From Cristatella mucedo (taxonomy: Eukaryota; Bryozoa; Phylactolaemata; Cristatellidae): 64,000 nt of DNA. A program made the position numbers and the translations under genes. Below, piece by piece: positions 32,021 through 42,361 of this stretch. Location of the stretch: assembly GCA_009760855.2 (NCBI GenBank), contig WPIO01000030.1, positions 3,184,001 through 3,248,000 of the forward strand, written 5' to 3'. Under the pieces are notes generated by a model. It saw only the letters and a program-made list of their open reading frames with translations. It did not search any database and was not told the DNA's origin. Position 1 is the stretch's first letter. Every line of letters starts with the position of its first letter.

Positions 32021-32350
32021 GTTTTCTGTGGACTGCTCACGTCGGTCATCCTGAAGCACCCAGACAGCATCGCTCGTTTGTTTCTCATCTGCTTCTCGAT
32101 ACTCGTCACGACCGCATCATCAGCCACACTCTTCTCGCTCAGGCCGTCTTCCGGAATCGTCGTGGACGCAGCTGCGATGATCATGATTGCCCTTGCCTTG
32201 TACCTCGACGTGTTGTCATTAGACTGGCTGCACAGTGTGGCCTTCTACGTGGTGACTCTGTCAGCAAAAGTCTGCAAGAGTCGCCTTCGCTCTCCTAATC
32301 ACGGTAACTACGACACTGGCAAACTCAAGTGTGATGATGACGCTGTGTGA
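32021..32350 (+). CDS. SLC35A5-like transporter, last exon (partial)
   Basis: A 109-codon exon that begins after a TTTTTTCTCGAAG acceptor in phase 0 and ends at TGA 32348-32350. It reads 'VFCGLLTSVILKHPDSIARL', then a hydrophobic span, 'LVTTASSATLFSLRPSSGIV', a second hydrophobic span and a polar tail. The pattern GL....ILK..D, then TT.S...F..RPS, matches the last two membrane segments of the SLC35A nucleotide-sugar transporter family, closest in my reading to SLC35A5. These proteins sit in Golgi or ER membranes. No upstream exon was found in the 6 kb to ORC5. It may be the end of a gene with exons I missed, or an isolated remnant; the exon itself has no stop or frameshift. Direct descent from SLC35A5 rather than SLC35A4 is uncertain. 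Confidence 0.6.
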   Translation, partial: VFCGLLTSVILKHPDSIARLFLICFSILVTTASSATLFSLRPSSGIVVDAAAMIMIALALYLDVLSLDWLHSVAFYVVTLSAKVCKSRLRSPNHGNYDTGKLKCDDDAV

Positions 32351-32389
32351 ATGTACCGAGTGTTCAAAGGCGGCAACCGAGCGCTGCCG

Positions 32390-32600
32390 TCGCGACCGAT
32401 CGTCAGGCACCAGCGAGAGCATCGATCGTCATCGATCGAGTCGTCATGAGCCATGATTGATCATCACGCAGCAAGAGAATCGCTGCTGCGTGACGACCGC
32501 CACTCTTCCTCTCCTCGTTCTACTGCCCTCGGGGCGGCAATCCTCGGAGAAACGTGGATCGATCTTCGTGGTGATCGATCTGCATCGATCGCCTCCGGGC
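32390..32600. repeat. GATCGAT-rich cluster with a hairpin
   Basis: CGATCG or ATCGATC occurs about eight times in about 200 bp. TCACGCAGCA (32464-32473) and TGCTGCGTGA (32484-32493) form a perfect 10-bp stem with a 10-base loop. Located just after the transporter exon stop, so probably in its 3' UTR. Confidence 0.75.
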
Positions 32601-33199
32601 GGCGAGTTTATCACGAGTTCCGGCTTTCTTGGTTAGCCGTAGCACCTGACTCACACGTAAATGCATGCCTATGACCACTGGCACTCGCTGTTGATGCATG
32701 ACCGAAAGTGCTGCTGCTGTGTTTTAGTGAAGGCACAGCTGAAGGGAACAATGAGCCTCTTCGGACTCTTATTTCTAACTGACTAAGCCATTAATCTCCC
32801 ATAATACTCTTGTTCGCAAGCAAACGCGCTCTCCTTAGTTTGTGAGGGTAATTTGCTCCATTCAAAACCTGTTTCAGCCTTTGAAGCTTCCTTGCCACGT
32901 TGGTTTGAACTACTTATCATCACACTTTGGAACAGAGTCGGCTGCTATTGAAGCACAGCTTTCTGCTCTGACGAGTCGAGTTAGGTGCCCGACCGGACGC
33001 CCGACTGTCGTGGATGCAATATTTTTCATGTTTTGTAACGCAAAAGCTTTTCAATGTCATTTTCGGGACAAATAGACAGCAGCTTGTAGTACTTGAATTA
33101 GTGACAGCATATCGAAATGCCTTTGTTGTGTGTCAGTGGCATATTTTTGCCGAGCATGCCGTATAATCAAGGATCGTGAAAAGCAATGCCGACAGGAGC
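32601..33199. other. No gene recognised
   Basis: An open frame at 32842-33075 has no recognisable similarity. Confidence 0.4.
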
Positions 33200-33330
33200 A
33201 TGTAACTTTAGTGGTAGTATGCTTAATGAGCAAAAGAGTAACGTGGTTAGGGGTGACATGCACAGGGTCAGCATGCAAACGTGGTTAGTAGACGATGCAC
33301 AGTGTCAGCACGAATAAGTACACAATGGTC
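33200..33330 (-). mobile_element. LINE family A 3' UTR fragment
   Basis: Complement of the family words: 'acgtggttaggggtgacatg', 'cacagggtcagcatgcaaac'. No tail, no coding part. Flanked on both sides (about 33186 and 33371) by the 15-mer 'atgccgacaggagca'. Confidence 0.7.
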
Positions 33331-34264
33331 GAAGTCCAAATCCTTTCATTCTCTCATTCCAGCCTCCATGATGCCGACAGGAGCAATGCCGACATGATCG
33401 CACAGAAAGACAGGAGTCGTTAACGGCATGTGCCCGAACATTCTTACTGTCACCGTTGTCAGCCACAGCACTCACCCTCAGGCATTACTCGAAGTCATGT
33501 GACTGCCTATCTGAAAAAAGCCGCAAGACAAAGCAAATGCTTGAGATCAAAGTCGAAATCTTTCTTTTGCAGAGCAGTTAAGTGGCCGAGTACTCTAGCA
33601 ACAAGATCGAAATTGAAGCTGACAGCTGACGTGCTGATCTAGCCTACGTATCAGGACCACTGCTGCAAGATCAGGCATTGGGTGAGCGACCTGTCCTGAA
33701 ATCTCCTGAGGTCACTGTAGACCTCTGCTGTAGACCTGCACAGGCAGCGAAGCTCTCGGGCTTCCCGTGCGTTCGGCTGGCCCGCAGGCGCTAAGAAGTC
33801 GACGTCTTCGAAGAGAAACCCTGCAATGTTTTGATGGCTTTTCTTGCAAGTTCAGACTTCGGTAGCAACTTTGACTGATTCAAGCTTCCTCCTTGATTCT
33901 TCGCTGTTGGGTCGGGAGCAGTGCTACAGGGAAGCCATTAGCTTCTAGCCAAGTGTTAGTCACTCAGAAGCTGGAAAGCCTGACGCTCGAAATTAGCTCG
34001 ACCAGCATCTCCTGTAGCGCCTGTGAGTAAATCGAGTGACGTCGCGTTTGGAGGTCGCGACGTCGCGTCGGGTCTGCCGACTTTTCACTGCCTACCATTA
34101 CGAAAATCCGAGCTTGCTGAGTCAAGGATGTCAAAGCTAGGCCGGCCCCTGCGTTTGCCAACTAGACTTCCCGTCTAGACTTCCGTGGCTCACTAGTCGT
34201 AGGTCTTCCTGCCGGTGCAACTGGAAGGCCTGTGGAGCCTGAGCCTACTATTCACCAGCTGAAA
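33331..34264. other. No gene recognised
   Basis: Mixed-composition sequence with a CG-rich patch at 34030-34080. Near 34080-34130 there are hints of a reversed LINE motif ('SLTQQARIFVMV'), too weak to call. Confidence 0.35.
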
Positions 34265-35150
34265 AAAGTATGCAAACGATAAGGACTGACTGTCCACCGA
34301 CGAGCATATGGGGATTACTGAAAAAAACACCAGTCAATCCTAACAAATGCCATGTCTAGCTTCTATGAAAACAGTGTTGACGAGTTTAGCTTATAGAAAA
34401 GCATTATCAAATCAGATGCACAATCCAAAAGGCTTATATCGATCGTAGACTATCTTGATCTCATCCAGGTTAGCTTCTTACCTAGTAATAATAATGTTAT
34501 TGATAATAATGCATTTGATATAGCACCGTCAGAGAAATCAATCTCTCTCTAGGCACATTACAGTAATCTCTGTGATGATTTCCTAGATCACTTCGCTAGC
34601 TTCTTTGTCAGAAAGGTAGACAAGATCAGAGTCCGTTCTCATGGTAACCGTATCCTCACTGGATTCCTTTCCCCTTGTACCATCCCGACATTAATCCTAT
34701 CCCCAATTCTTTGGAGCACCTCAATGCCCGAATTCAAGCTGCTGCGAGTGACCTCATTCTAAAATGCATTTCTTAGTCAAAGGAGACTAGTAGTCCTCTA
34801 CACCCTATTCCCACAGTCTTGCTTGTGCCATGCACAGATCTGCTGCTGCTGCCGTGCATAACTGATATGATACATCTGTCCTTGGCCTTAGGTCTTTCCT
34901 GACACCTTACAAAAAGGCTACTAATTAAGGAAGCCACACGTGACCAAGAGAACTTTAGCAACTTCTGCTTAGTCTCCCTTTCACTCGTTCGACCATAGAC
35001 AAAAAAGACAGAGGAATAAGTGGTAGCAGACCAGCTAAATTATTACACTGAAACTTCAAACCTAGGAAGTAAGTTCTAGTCAGGTTCCTAAAGCTAATCA
35101 TTTTACAGAGCTAGCATCGGTTCGGATATATAAGAAAGACCTCATAGGAA
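34265..35150 (+). mobile_element. LINE family A, EN-RT linker and start of RT
   Basis: Follows 50230-50950 of the reference copy: linker ('LTVHRRAYGDY'-like) at 34285, 'DHFASFFVRKVDKIR' at 34590, and RT start near 34960-35090. Many frameshifts. Confidence 0.75.
34485..34570 (-). mobile_element. Nested 3' tail fragment
   Basis: 'taataataatgttattgata' then 'tatagcaccgtcagagaaat' is an antisense L2-type tail inserted inside the surrounding plus-strand copy. Confidence 0.65.
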
Positions 35151-35169
35151 GGTCTTAACTTATTTTTCT

Positions 35170-35870
35170 TAATCTTTTGGCAGCATAAGCAGCAGGCACA
35201 GTGTAAGCAGGCGTAGGCACATAAAGGATGAATCACAAAGATCCACTAAATGGTTTCATATTAAACAGGTATGCTTTAAGCTTCTTTTGAGATTTCATCA
35301 TGTCAAGGGAAGTTGTGATGTGGGTCAGGAGTGAGATCCAGGGTTTGGGAGCATACGAACTAAAGGCAAGGTCTCCAAACGTTTCACGGTTCGTACGAAG
35401 TATAGCTAAACGACTAGAGCCAGAAGAGAATGCCCTGGCCGGGGAGTAGCTCTGATGTGTAGGCTGGAGCCAGAGAATGAAGTAATCTACAAGTAAGTGA
35501 CAGGACCTTGAAGTCGATATGCTGCCAGACTGGAAGACCATGCAGATCGGCTAGAGGTGGTGTGGTGCGGTAACTGTGATGCTCACGACAGACAAGCCTA
35601 GCTGCATGCTATTGCACCAACTGTAAGTGCCTGATTGCACACACTGGTAGACCAGCAAGCAGTGACTTACGGAAGTCGAGACAGGATGTCACAAATGCAT
35701 GGTCCAGTTGTAGTATTTCTGCCTAAGCAAGCACGAATTTTAGCCACGTTATGCAGCTGAAAGTGGGCAGACTTGACTGCGAAGCTGATGTGGCCATCTA
35801 ATGGAAGGTCACATTGGAACATGGCACATAGATTACGTGCAGATTTAAGAGGATATTTGCTGGTGCTATT
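35170..35870 (-). mobile_element. LINE family A 3' part
   Basis: Minus strand: 'KSARNLCAMFQCDLPLDGHI' (35850-35800) through '[20 protein letters not shown]' (35390-35330) to 'LFNMKPFSGSL' at 35240. Confidence 0.85.
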
Positions 35871-35879
35871 GATCACCAA

Positions 35880-36470
35880 TACTTCTCGTGAGCCTATCAT
35901 CTCGCCTGGGCATCACTGGCACTGCACTGCAATAGGTTTAGGTCTAACATTCCTCAGGTTTTAGCCCTGGAGGTATGATTTGCAACCCACTTTTAGATCA
36001 CTTCATTTGCTGCCTCCAACCTACACATCAGAGCTAATCCCCGGCTAGGGCATTGTACCACTGGCTCTTCTGGCTCAACCTGTTTAGCATTTAGCCTTGA
36101 ACCAACCTCAGATCCTTTGCTTTGGAGACCCTACTTCTTAGTTCATATGCTCAGAGAGCTTGGAACTCACTCCGGACTTACGTCACGACATCACCTGACT
36201 TGACATTTCCAAAGAAGCTAAAATACACATCGGTTACTCGCAGCATTAGCTGGGTCCTTGGGATTTTTCCTCTGTTTGTTTATGCATACTAACACGTGTT
36301 TCCATTAACCGTAGTATGCATGTCGACACTGTCCATGTTACCACAAACCATATTATTATGCATGCTGACACTGTGCATGTATCACCAATCATATCTTCAT
36401 TCTTCCTTCACAGCATGTGTTGAGTGCCTAAAAAGAGATTCAGTTCTGTGAGGAGCTTCACAAAGTATAT
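35880..36470 (+). mobile_element. LINE family A fragment, rearranged
   Basis: Starts with RT text ('SPGHHWHCTAIG' like '[11 protein letters not shown]'), jumps to the C-terminal part at about 35985, and ends with 3' UTR and a tail at 36420-36470. Confidence 0.7.
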
Positions 36471-36489
36471 TATTAATTGAGGCATTACA

Positions 36490-36955
36490 CACTTACATCT
36501 GGAGCTCAAACCTGCAGCTAGGCTTGTCTCTCAACAAAAGTTTGGGCTAGAGAAATACACTGCTTCTCACCGGCATGCACTGGTTCCCGGTCAAGGAGGG
36601 CATCAAGTTCAAGTGTTTGTCTTTACTGTACGGTCCCTTTATTCTCTCACCACGAATCCTCTGGAGATCGTGCCTTTAATTTTTATGCTCGCAAAGCCAT
36701 GAACTTACTCCCCACTGACATCACGACACCACACAACTTGACATTTTAAAAAGCCTCCACTCCTAATGTTTGTTACAGCTTTTGCTCGGTCCACGTTAAG
36801 TGTTCTTTGGGTGGTGATGCATGGCTGACACTGTATGCTTGCTATCACTAGCCAATGGACACAGTTTCCTTTACTGCACCTGCAAAGTGCCTACAATAGA
36901 TTTAGTTCTGCCAGGCCTCATTGCTACTGTTATTCTTATTATTACTGCATCATTG
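36490..36955 (+). mobile_element. LINE family A 3' fragment, old
   Basis: 'ARLVSQQKFG' and 'LTGMHWFPVKEGIKFKC' style motifs at 36510-36630, then deletion, 3' UTR and ATT-rich tail at 36885-36950. Confidence 0.65.
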
Positions 36956-37134
36956 ACATAGCACAGTTTCTGAAAATGCCTGCCTACGACTATGCATGCT
37001 CAGTGGCCTGTTCTAAACGTTTAAACGTTGATCACTGTTGAGTATTCCCACACCACTAATGACGAGTCATTATTCTTGAAGAATTATTATTTCAATATTA
37101 CTTTAATGTTATAACTATAAATTATTAGCAGAGT

Positions 37135-38380
37135 TGATGAACCACATAATAATAATAATGTTAATAATAAGACATTTGATATAGCATCCTCAGATAATCC
37201 AATCTCTTTCTAGGTGCTTTAAATTTGCTGCAAAGGAAGCAAGATCAAATGGCTAGTTGCAGAATGCTCAATAAACAACAAGAATAACATGGTTAGGGGT
37301 GACATGCAGACGGTCAGGATGCAGACAGTCAGCATGAATAAGCATGTAAAGAACGAATCACTTGGACCCACGAAATGCTGTCATACATCGATGCGTTTTT
37401 AGCTATTTTTTAAATGTTGTCAACCAGGGAGTGTCGTGACGAAAGCGGACGTGAGTTTCAGGCTTTGGGACCATACAAACTAAAGGAAGGGTCTCCAAAT
37501 GATGCGAGATATGTACGAGGTTGGGCAAACCGGTAGATTCCGAAAAGTGGGTGGTACGATGCTTTGGCTTGTGGGGGAGATTAGATCTGATAGGTAGGTT
37601 GGAGCCAAAGAATGAAGGGACCTCAAAGTGAGTGACGAAACCTTGAAGTCGACGCATTGCTTGACTTGGAGCCAGTGCAGGTCAGCGAGAAGTAGTGTGA
37701 CGTGGCGACTGCAACGCTCACGACAGACAAGCCTAGCTGCAGAGTTTTGCACCAGCTGTTAGCACCTGATTGCACAGGCCGGTATGTCAGCAAGCAGTGA
37801 GTTATGTACTTATATATAATTTATTTGTATACCGCCCTAAGAGAACTCAATCTCTATTCATGCGCTTCACATATGGTTCAGGGCTCGAGCCCACGACCTC
37901 AGCCAGACCTTTGTCGGGCGAGCATCTTGACCGCTCGACCAATCGAGTTACAGAAGTCAAGACTGGATGTCACACATGCTTGAACCACTTTAGATGTGTA
38001 TCCCTGTCTAAAAAAGCTCAAATTTTAGCACTGTTATTTAGCTGAAAGTAGGCAGACTTGATTGTGGAGCTGATGTGGTCGTCTAACGAAAGGTCGCTTT
38101 GGAGCAGGACATCTACATTTCGTTCAGATTCAACAGGAGATGTGCAGCCATGCCAATTGTGAGCTTTAGCTTTTCAAATTTCCGAATCACATTTGGTTTA
38201 CTCATTACCAGTAAGTTGATTTTATCATTTTTCAATTTAAGAATGTTAGCTGCCATCCATGTGCATTTGTCATCATTACGTGCAGCAAGGGAGCTGAGAG
38301 ATTTCGACCTGCTAGAGGGCTGGGAGGGATCAAAGCAAAGGTATTTTGTTTTATCACGGCGTGTAGTGTTTGATGGAGAA
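37135..38380 (-). mobile_element. LINE family A 3' part, split by a SINE
   Basis: Minus strand: (ATT)n and tail at 37145-37225, 3' UTR to 37380, C-terminal ORF2 37400-37750 ('LVCRERCSRHVTLLLADLHW'). A SINE at 37803-37950 follows, then the copy resumes with 'WMAANILKLKNDKINLLVM' at about 38200-38260 and 'CFDPSQPSSRSKSLSSLAAR' to 38350. Confidence 0.9.
37803..37950 (-). mobile_element. SINE family A inserted in a LINE
   Basis: Minus strand: B box 'cgtgggctcgagccctgaac', tail 'gagattgagttctcttaggg' and 'ggtatacaaataaattatat'. The LINE text on both sides joins cleanly ('agtgagttat' before, 'gagttacaga' after, suggesting a short target duplication GAGTTA). Confidence 0.85.
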
Positions 38381-38629
38381 TCCACGTATAAAGGCGAACG
38401 ATGCACTATGCTACTATGAGCAAGGACCTGAAGACCTGGCTCGTCCATTGTCATGCTGTAATGTCTTATTCTGCAGCTACTGGTAGCAGACCAGCTACCA
38501 GTAGACTTGCTGGTAGTCCTCTTCATTCGCATTCACATATTCATTCATTCCCATTCATTCACTATACGGTGCCTTCGCTTTCTCTCACGGGTCGTGCACA
38601 TGCCGACGACTGTCTGTTTGACACATTGA

Positions 38630-40125
38630 AACTTCCAGACTTGCTAGTAAGTTCCAGTCTGGCTTTAGAGCTAATCACTCCACAGAATCAGCATTGCTTA
38701 GGGTATACAACGACCTACTTAGGAATGCAGACATGGGTAGAGTATCTCTGCTGGTTTTGCTCGATCTTTCGGTAGCTTTTGATGCTATCGATCACCGAGT
38801 TCTTCTAGAGCAACTCTCATCTCGCCTGGGCATTACTGGCACTGCTCTGCAATTGTTCAGGTCCTATCTCAGTGGGAGACTCCAGATTACTGACATGAAT
38901 GGACAAAGATCATCCGAGGTACCTCTGAAATAAGAGGTACCTCAGGGCTTCGTGCTTGGTCCAGTTATTTCCACGGTTTATACTCTCCCTCTTGCCGATG
39001 TGATTGCCAAGCACAATATAGGCTTTCACTTTTATGCAGATGACACTCTGTTGTACTTTTGCTCTGATCTCTCCCAGCCTTCGAACACCTCAAATTCTCT
39101 CAACTCACTTGCTGCATGTATTGATAACATCCGTACATGGATGGCAGAAAGTTTTCTTAAACTAGACTATGATAAAACTAAATTACTATTAATGGGCAAT
39201 CCTTGTGTGATTTAGAAATTGGAAATACTACCTCTCAAAATAGACTCTGCCAGCATATCTCCTGTTTAATCAGCTCAAAATCTAGGTGTCATGTTCTAAA
39301 GTGACCTCTCGTTAGACGACCACATCAGCTTTACAATCAAGTCTACCTACTTTCAGATACATAACATTGCTGAAATTCGGGCTTGTTTAGATAAAGATAC
39401 CACGTCTAAGTTGGTCCATGCATTTGTGACATCCCGTCTTGACATCTGTAACTCACTGCTTGCTGGCCTACCGGTATGTGTATTCAGGCACTTACAGCTG
39501 GTGCAAAACTCTGCAGCTAGGCATGAGCATGGCAGTTGCCACACCACACCACTTCTCACCGACCTGCACTGGCTACCAGTCAAGCAATGCATCAACTTCA
39601 AGGTTTCGTCGCTCACTTTTAGGTCACTTCATTCTTACGCTCAAGCCTATCTCTCACGTCTACTCCCTCATCAGGCCAAGCATCGTACCATCAGCTTTTC
39701 GGAATCCCACAGTTTACCAATACCTTGTGCAAATGTTAAATCCTTTGTCGACCGTGCATTTAGTTCATATGCTTCCAAAGCCTGGAACTCACTCCCTACT
39801 TGCATCACCTTCCCTTACTTGACTACGTGAAAAAAGACGCTAAAAACGCATCGACTTATGACAGCATTTAGTGGGTCCAAACGATTCGTCCTTTCTATGC
39901 TCATGCTTATGCTCATGTATGCTGACTCTGTGCATGCTGCCATTAACCAAACTTGCATGCCGACCGTGTGCATGTCACCCCTAACCATATTATTCTTGTT
40001 GCTTATTGAGCGTGCTACATCTAGCCATTTGATCATGCCTCCTCTGCAGCAAAGGTAAAGGGCCTTGAAAGAGATTAAATCCTCCGAGGGCGCTATACAA
40101 GTATACTATTCTTACCATTACCGAA
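38630..40125 (+). mobile_element. LINE family A, RT to 3' end
   Basis: RT motifs 'VLLDLSVAFDAIDHRVLLEQ' (38748), 'FHFYADDTLLYFCSD' (39025; catalytic YADD intact) and 'WMAESFLKLDYDKTKLLLMG' (39138). C-terminal part runs to about 39830, 3' UTR and tail to 40125. In-frame stops at about 38929-38931 and 39213-39215 and small indels make it inactive. Confidence 0.92.
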
Positions 40126-41270
40126 GCTGCCCTGAATGTGCCACAGTGCCATCGTGCTCACTAGGCCGGGCAGTGCTGCAACGAACGTGACGCTCTCTGT
40201 GCTGCTGCTAATGTGGCAGTACCTCGTGGCCTGTCGGAGGCATGTGTCTCGGCGGTGGCCGTATACTTTACAGCCCCCCCCCCCGCCCACATTGGCTGGC
40301 TGCATCGGCTGCTGAGGTGCTCGGCTACTGCCACCGCCGAGACGTTTCTGCAGCTTTCAACATATCAGCTGCGTTCAACGTTTGCTGTGCCTGCCTCTGT
40401 CGAAGCTCGAACTCCTTTGCCCTTGCTGATACTTGAACTTTTGCCCTTTACCGACGCTTGAACCATCCCCACCGACTGCCGGCCACCCACGCAGCGACGT
40501 TCTGCCGGCTTTTGCCGACCGAAGCTCGGTTGTCCTCAGGTGAGTGCTGCAGACTCAGGTGCTGCAGACTCAGATGATCCTCAGGTGTGTGCTGCAGACT
40601 CAGGTGCCACTGACTCAGGTGATCTTCAGATGAGTGCTACAGCCGTCGACTAAGTACAGTCATCCTCGGCTATCTTTCGTTCGGTTGCCTTCTTCATTCG
40701 CCTTCTTCTGCTCACCGCCTTAGTCGACGTTCGGCCACCTTCGACGACGTCCGGCGTCGCCGGCCCCCTCTCGGCGACGCCGATGTTGGATTGCCTTTGC
40801 AGGGCATGTCTGCAGCTGGAGAGATTCACACGCCAATTGCGCAGCAGCACCAGCCGTGCGTTTTGCTTTGCAGAGCCATAATAGCAAGAGCTATACTAGT
40901 TATAATAGTAAAATCGCGAATGCAGGATGTCGGGCGAGAGAAGCCGCCCGGGTGGGCAGGTCGCCCGTTTTGGTGATTGGTGCTCTTCAAGCTGGGTATG
41001 CCCATACTTTGGAGTGCTCTACCTCACCATAAATGGTCATCCATCAAGGCTGCTACACGAAAATTCATTTTATCGCACAGGCAAGTTCCAATTAAAGTAA
41101 AAAAAATTCAATAAACATTTTTGGATATTAGGAGATGAATATGTCGGCGTAGCTGCATTACTCGAGCCTAAATGCTCGAAACTGAGCCTTTTGAAGTGTT
41201 CCGGTCGGCCATAGTGGACGGCTGCCTGCACACACTTGGTGGTGATCGCGACTTGCCGGTGATCGTGACG
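40126..41270. other. Start of GC-rich island, no gene assigned
   Basis: GC-rich with a C-run at 40275-40287. Open frames at 40213-40461 could be exon but show no domain. A GAGCCGCCCGGGTGGGC-type palindromic patch lies near 40942-40962. Confidence 0.4.
40540..40645 (+). repeat. Short tandem repeat, about 18 bp
   Basis: Variants of 'gtgctgcagactcaggtg' recur five to six times, with 12-bp sub-repeats 'cagactcaggtg'. Confidence 0.75.
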
Positions 41271-42123
41271 TGTATCGGTGTCACTCTCTTCCCTTGACAA
41301 AGAAATGTCTGGTAAGTATCCAGTGAGGGTTAGGCAAAGCTTCTTTGGACGCACGGGCGGGGCGGTGCGCAGGAAGAGGGCCCGGGGTTTTTCCCGCCCT
41401 GTAGCCTCGGACAAACGTCGCTCGGTTCTTTCAAAAATGCTTTGCTTTGCTTGCTGGAGCTCGATTTGTCGGTGCTTACCTCCCCCCCCCGTTGTCGTTA
41501 CGAAATCGGCATCGCTCAGTTGTCGTCGCTGGAAAGGTAGAGCGGTTACGTGCTGCTGGAGGGCCTTGCGTTGGCGGGCCGGGGCAGCAGCTGGGGGGAG
41601 GACGGGCGGTAGTGGGAAGTGAGGTCGGACCGAACGAGTAGATGCCGTTGCAGGCATCTTGTACTGTTGGTTTTAAGCATGCTGCAGCAGCCGAAGTTTT
41701 CGACGGGACTAGAGAGGGATGTGCAGTCAGAGAGTTGAGAGACGGCAAGAGGCGAAAACCGCCGACTACTTAGCGCCGGTGAGGTAGGGGGTGAGGCTGC
41801 TGTGTGCCTCGATGTCTGGCTCCCCAGCGGGTCCTGGCACCGAACCGGTCGTAGCAGGTCTTCAGTGCTGACGAAAGGGCAAATCGAGGTCTTGTGACGA
41901 ATGTCGAGTGCACGTGGGTGTGCTCTCGCGTCTTCCCTATCTTCCCTTGGGGGGGGGCGGCCGGCCGGCCGGTTGGGGGCCGGTCTTGGGGGGGGCTGCT
42001 GGGCCGTCGTCCCAATCGTCGTGCGTAGGATTTGCTCCCGACAAATGCGAGAGCAGCACAAGCAGCAGCGGCAGCAGCAGCTCTCGAAGGCTCGTAGCCT
42101 TTCAGCTCAGTGAGCTCAGCAAA

Positions 42124-42357
42124 ATGCTGAGCGCTTTACTGCTGGAGCCAATGCTAGCCAGCCAGCCGAAGCCGCCCAGCTCTCTCGACGTCGGCATGTC
42201 GTCGTCGTCTGGGATACTCATCCGTCGCTGCTCGGCAGGTCTTTATTTGCTGCCGCCCACTTTTGCTCAGCAGTGGCAAAGAAAGGCTTTTGCTGAGCAA
42301 AAGTGCTTTGCTGCTGCTGCTGCCCGGCAGCTGCCGCCGAAAGACTCGCCGGGGAAG
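42124..42357 (+). CDS. Possible upstream exon of the bZIP gene
   Basis: From ATG 42124 the frame reads 'MLSALLLEPMLASQPKPPSS' to 'RQLPPKDSPGK' and meets a GTGAAT donor at 42358. A pyrimidine-rich TTTTCTTCTCAG acceptor ends at 42416, giving a 59-bp intron in phase 0. The next frame then begins 'ESRLRAKLLAATAARPQQPS' and stays open into the CTG repeats. This is only a splice-site and composition argument. The frame it leads to is not the frame of the bZIP domain unless a second intron or an indel follows. Confidence 0.3.
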
Positions 42358-42361
42358 GTGA

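Noticed and set aside
41070-41657. 195-codon open frame on the minus strand
   Set aside because: It lies in the GC-rich island where stops are rare in all frames, shows no domain and runs opposite to the bZIP gene. The last part is low-complexity Pro/Ala.
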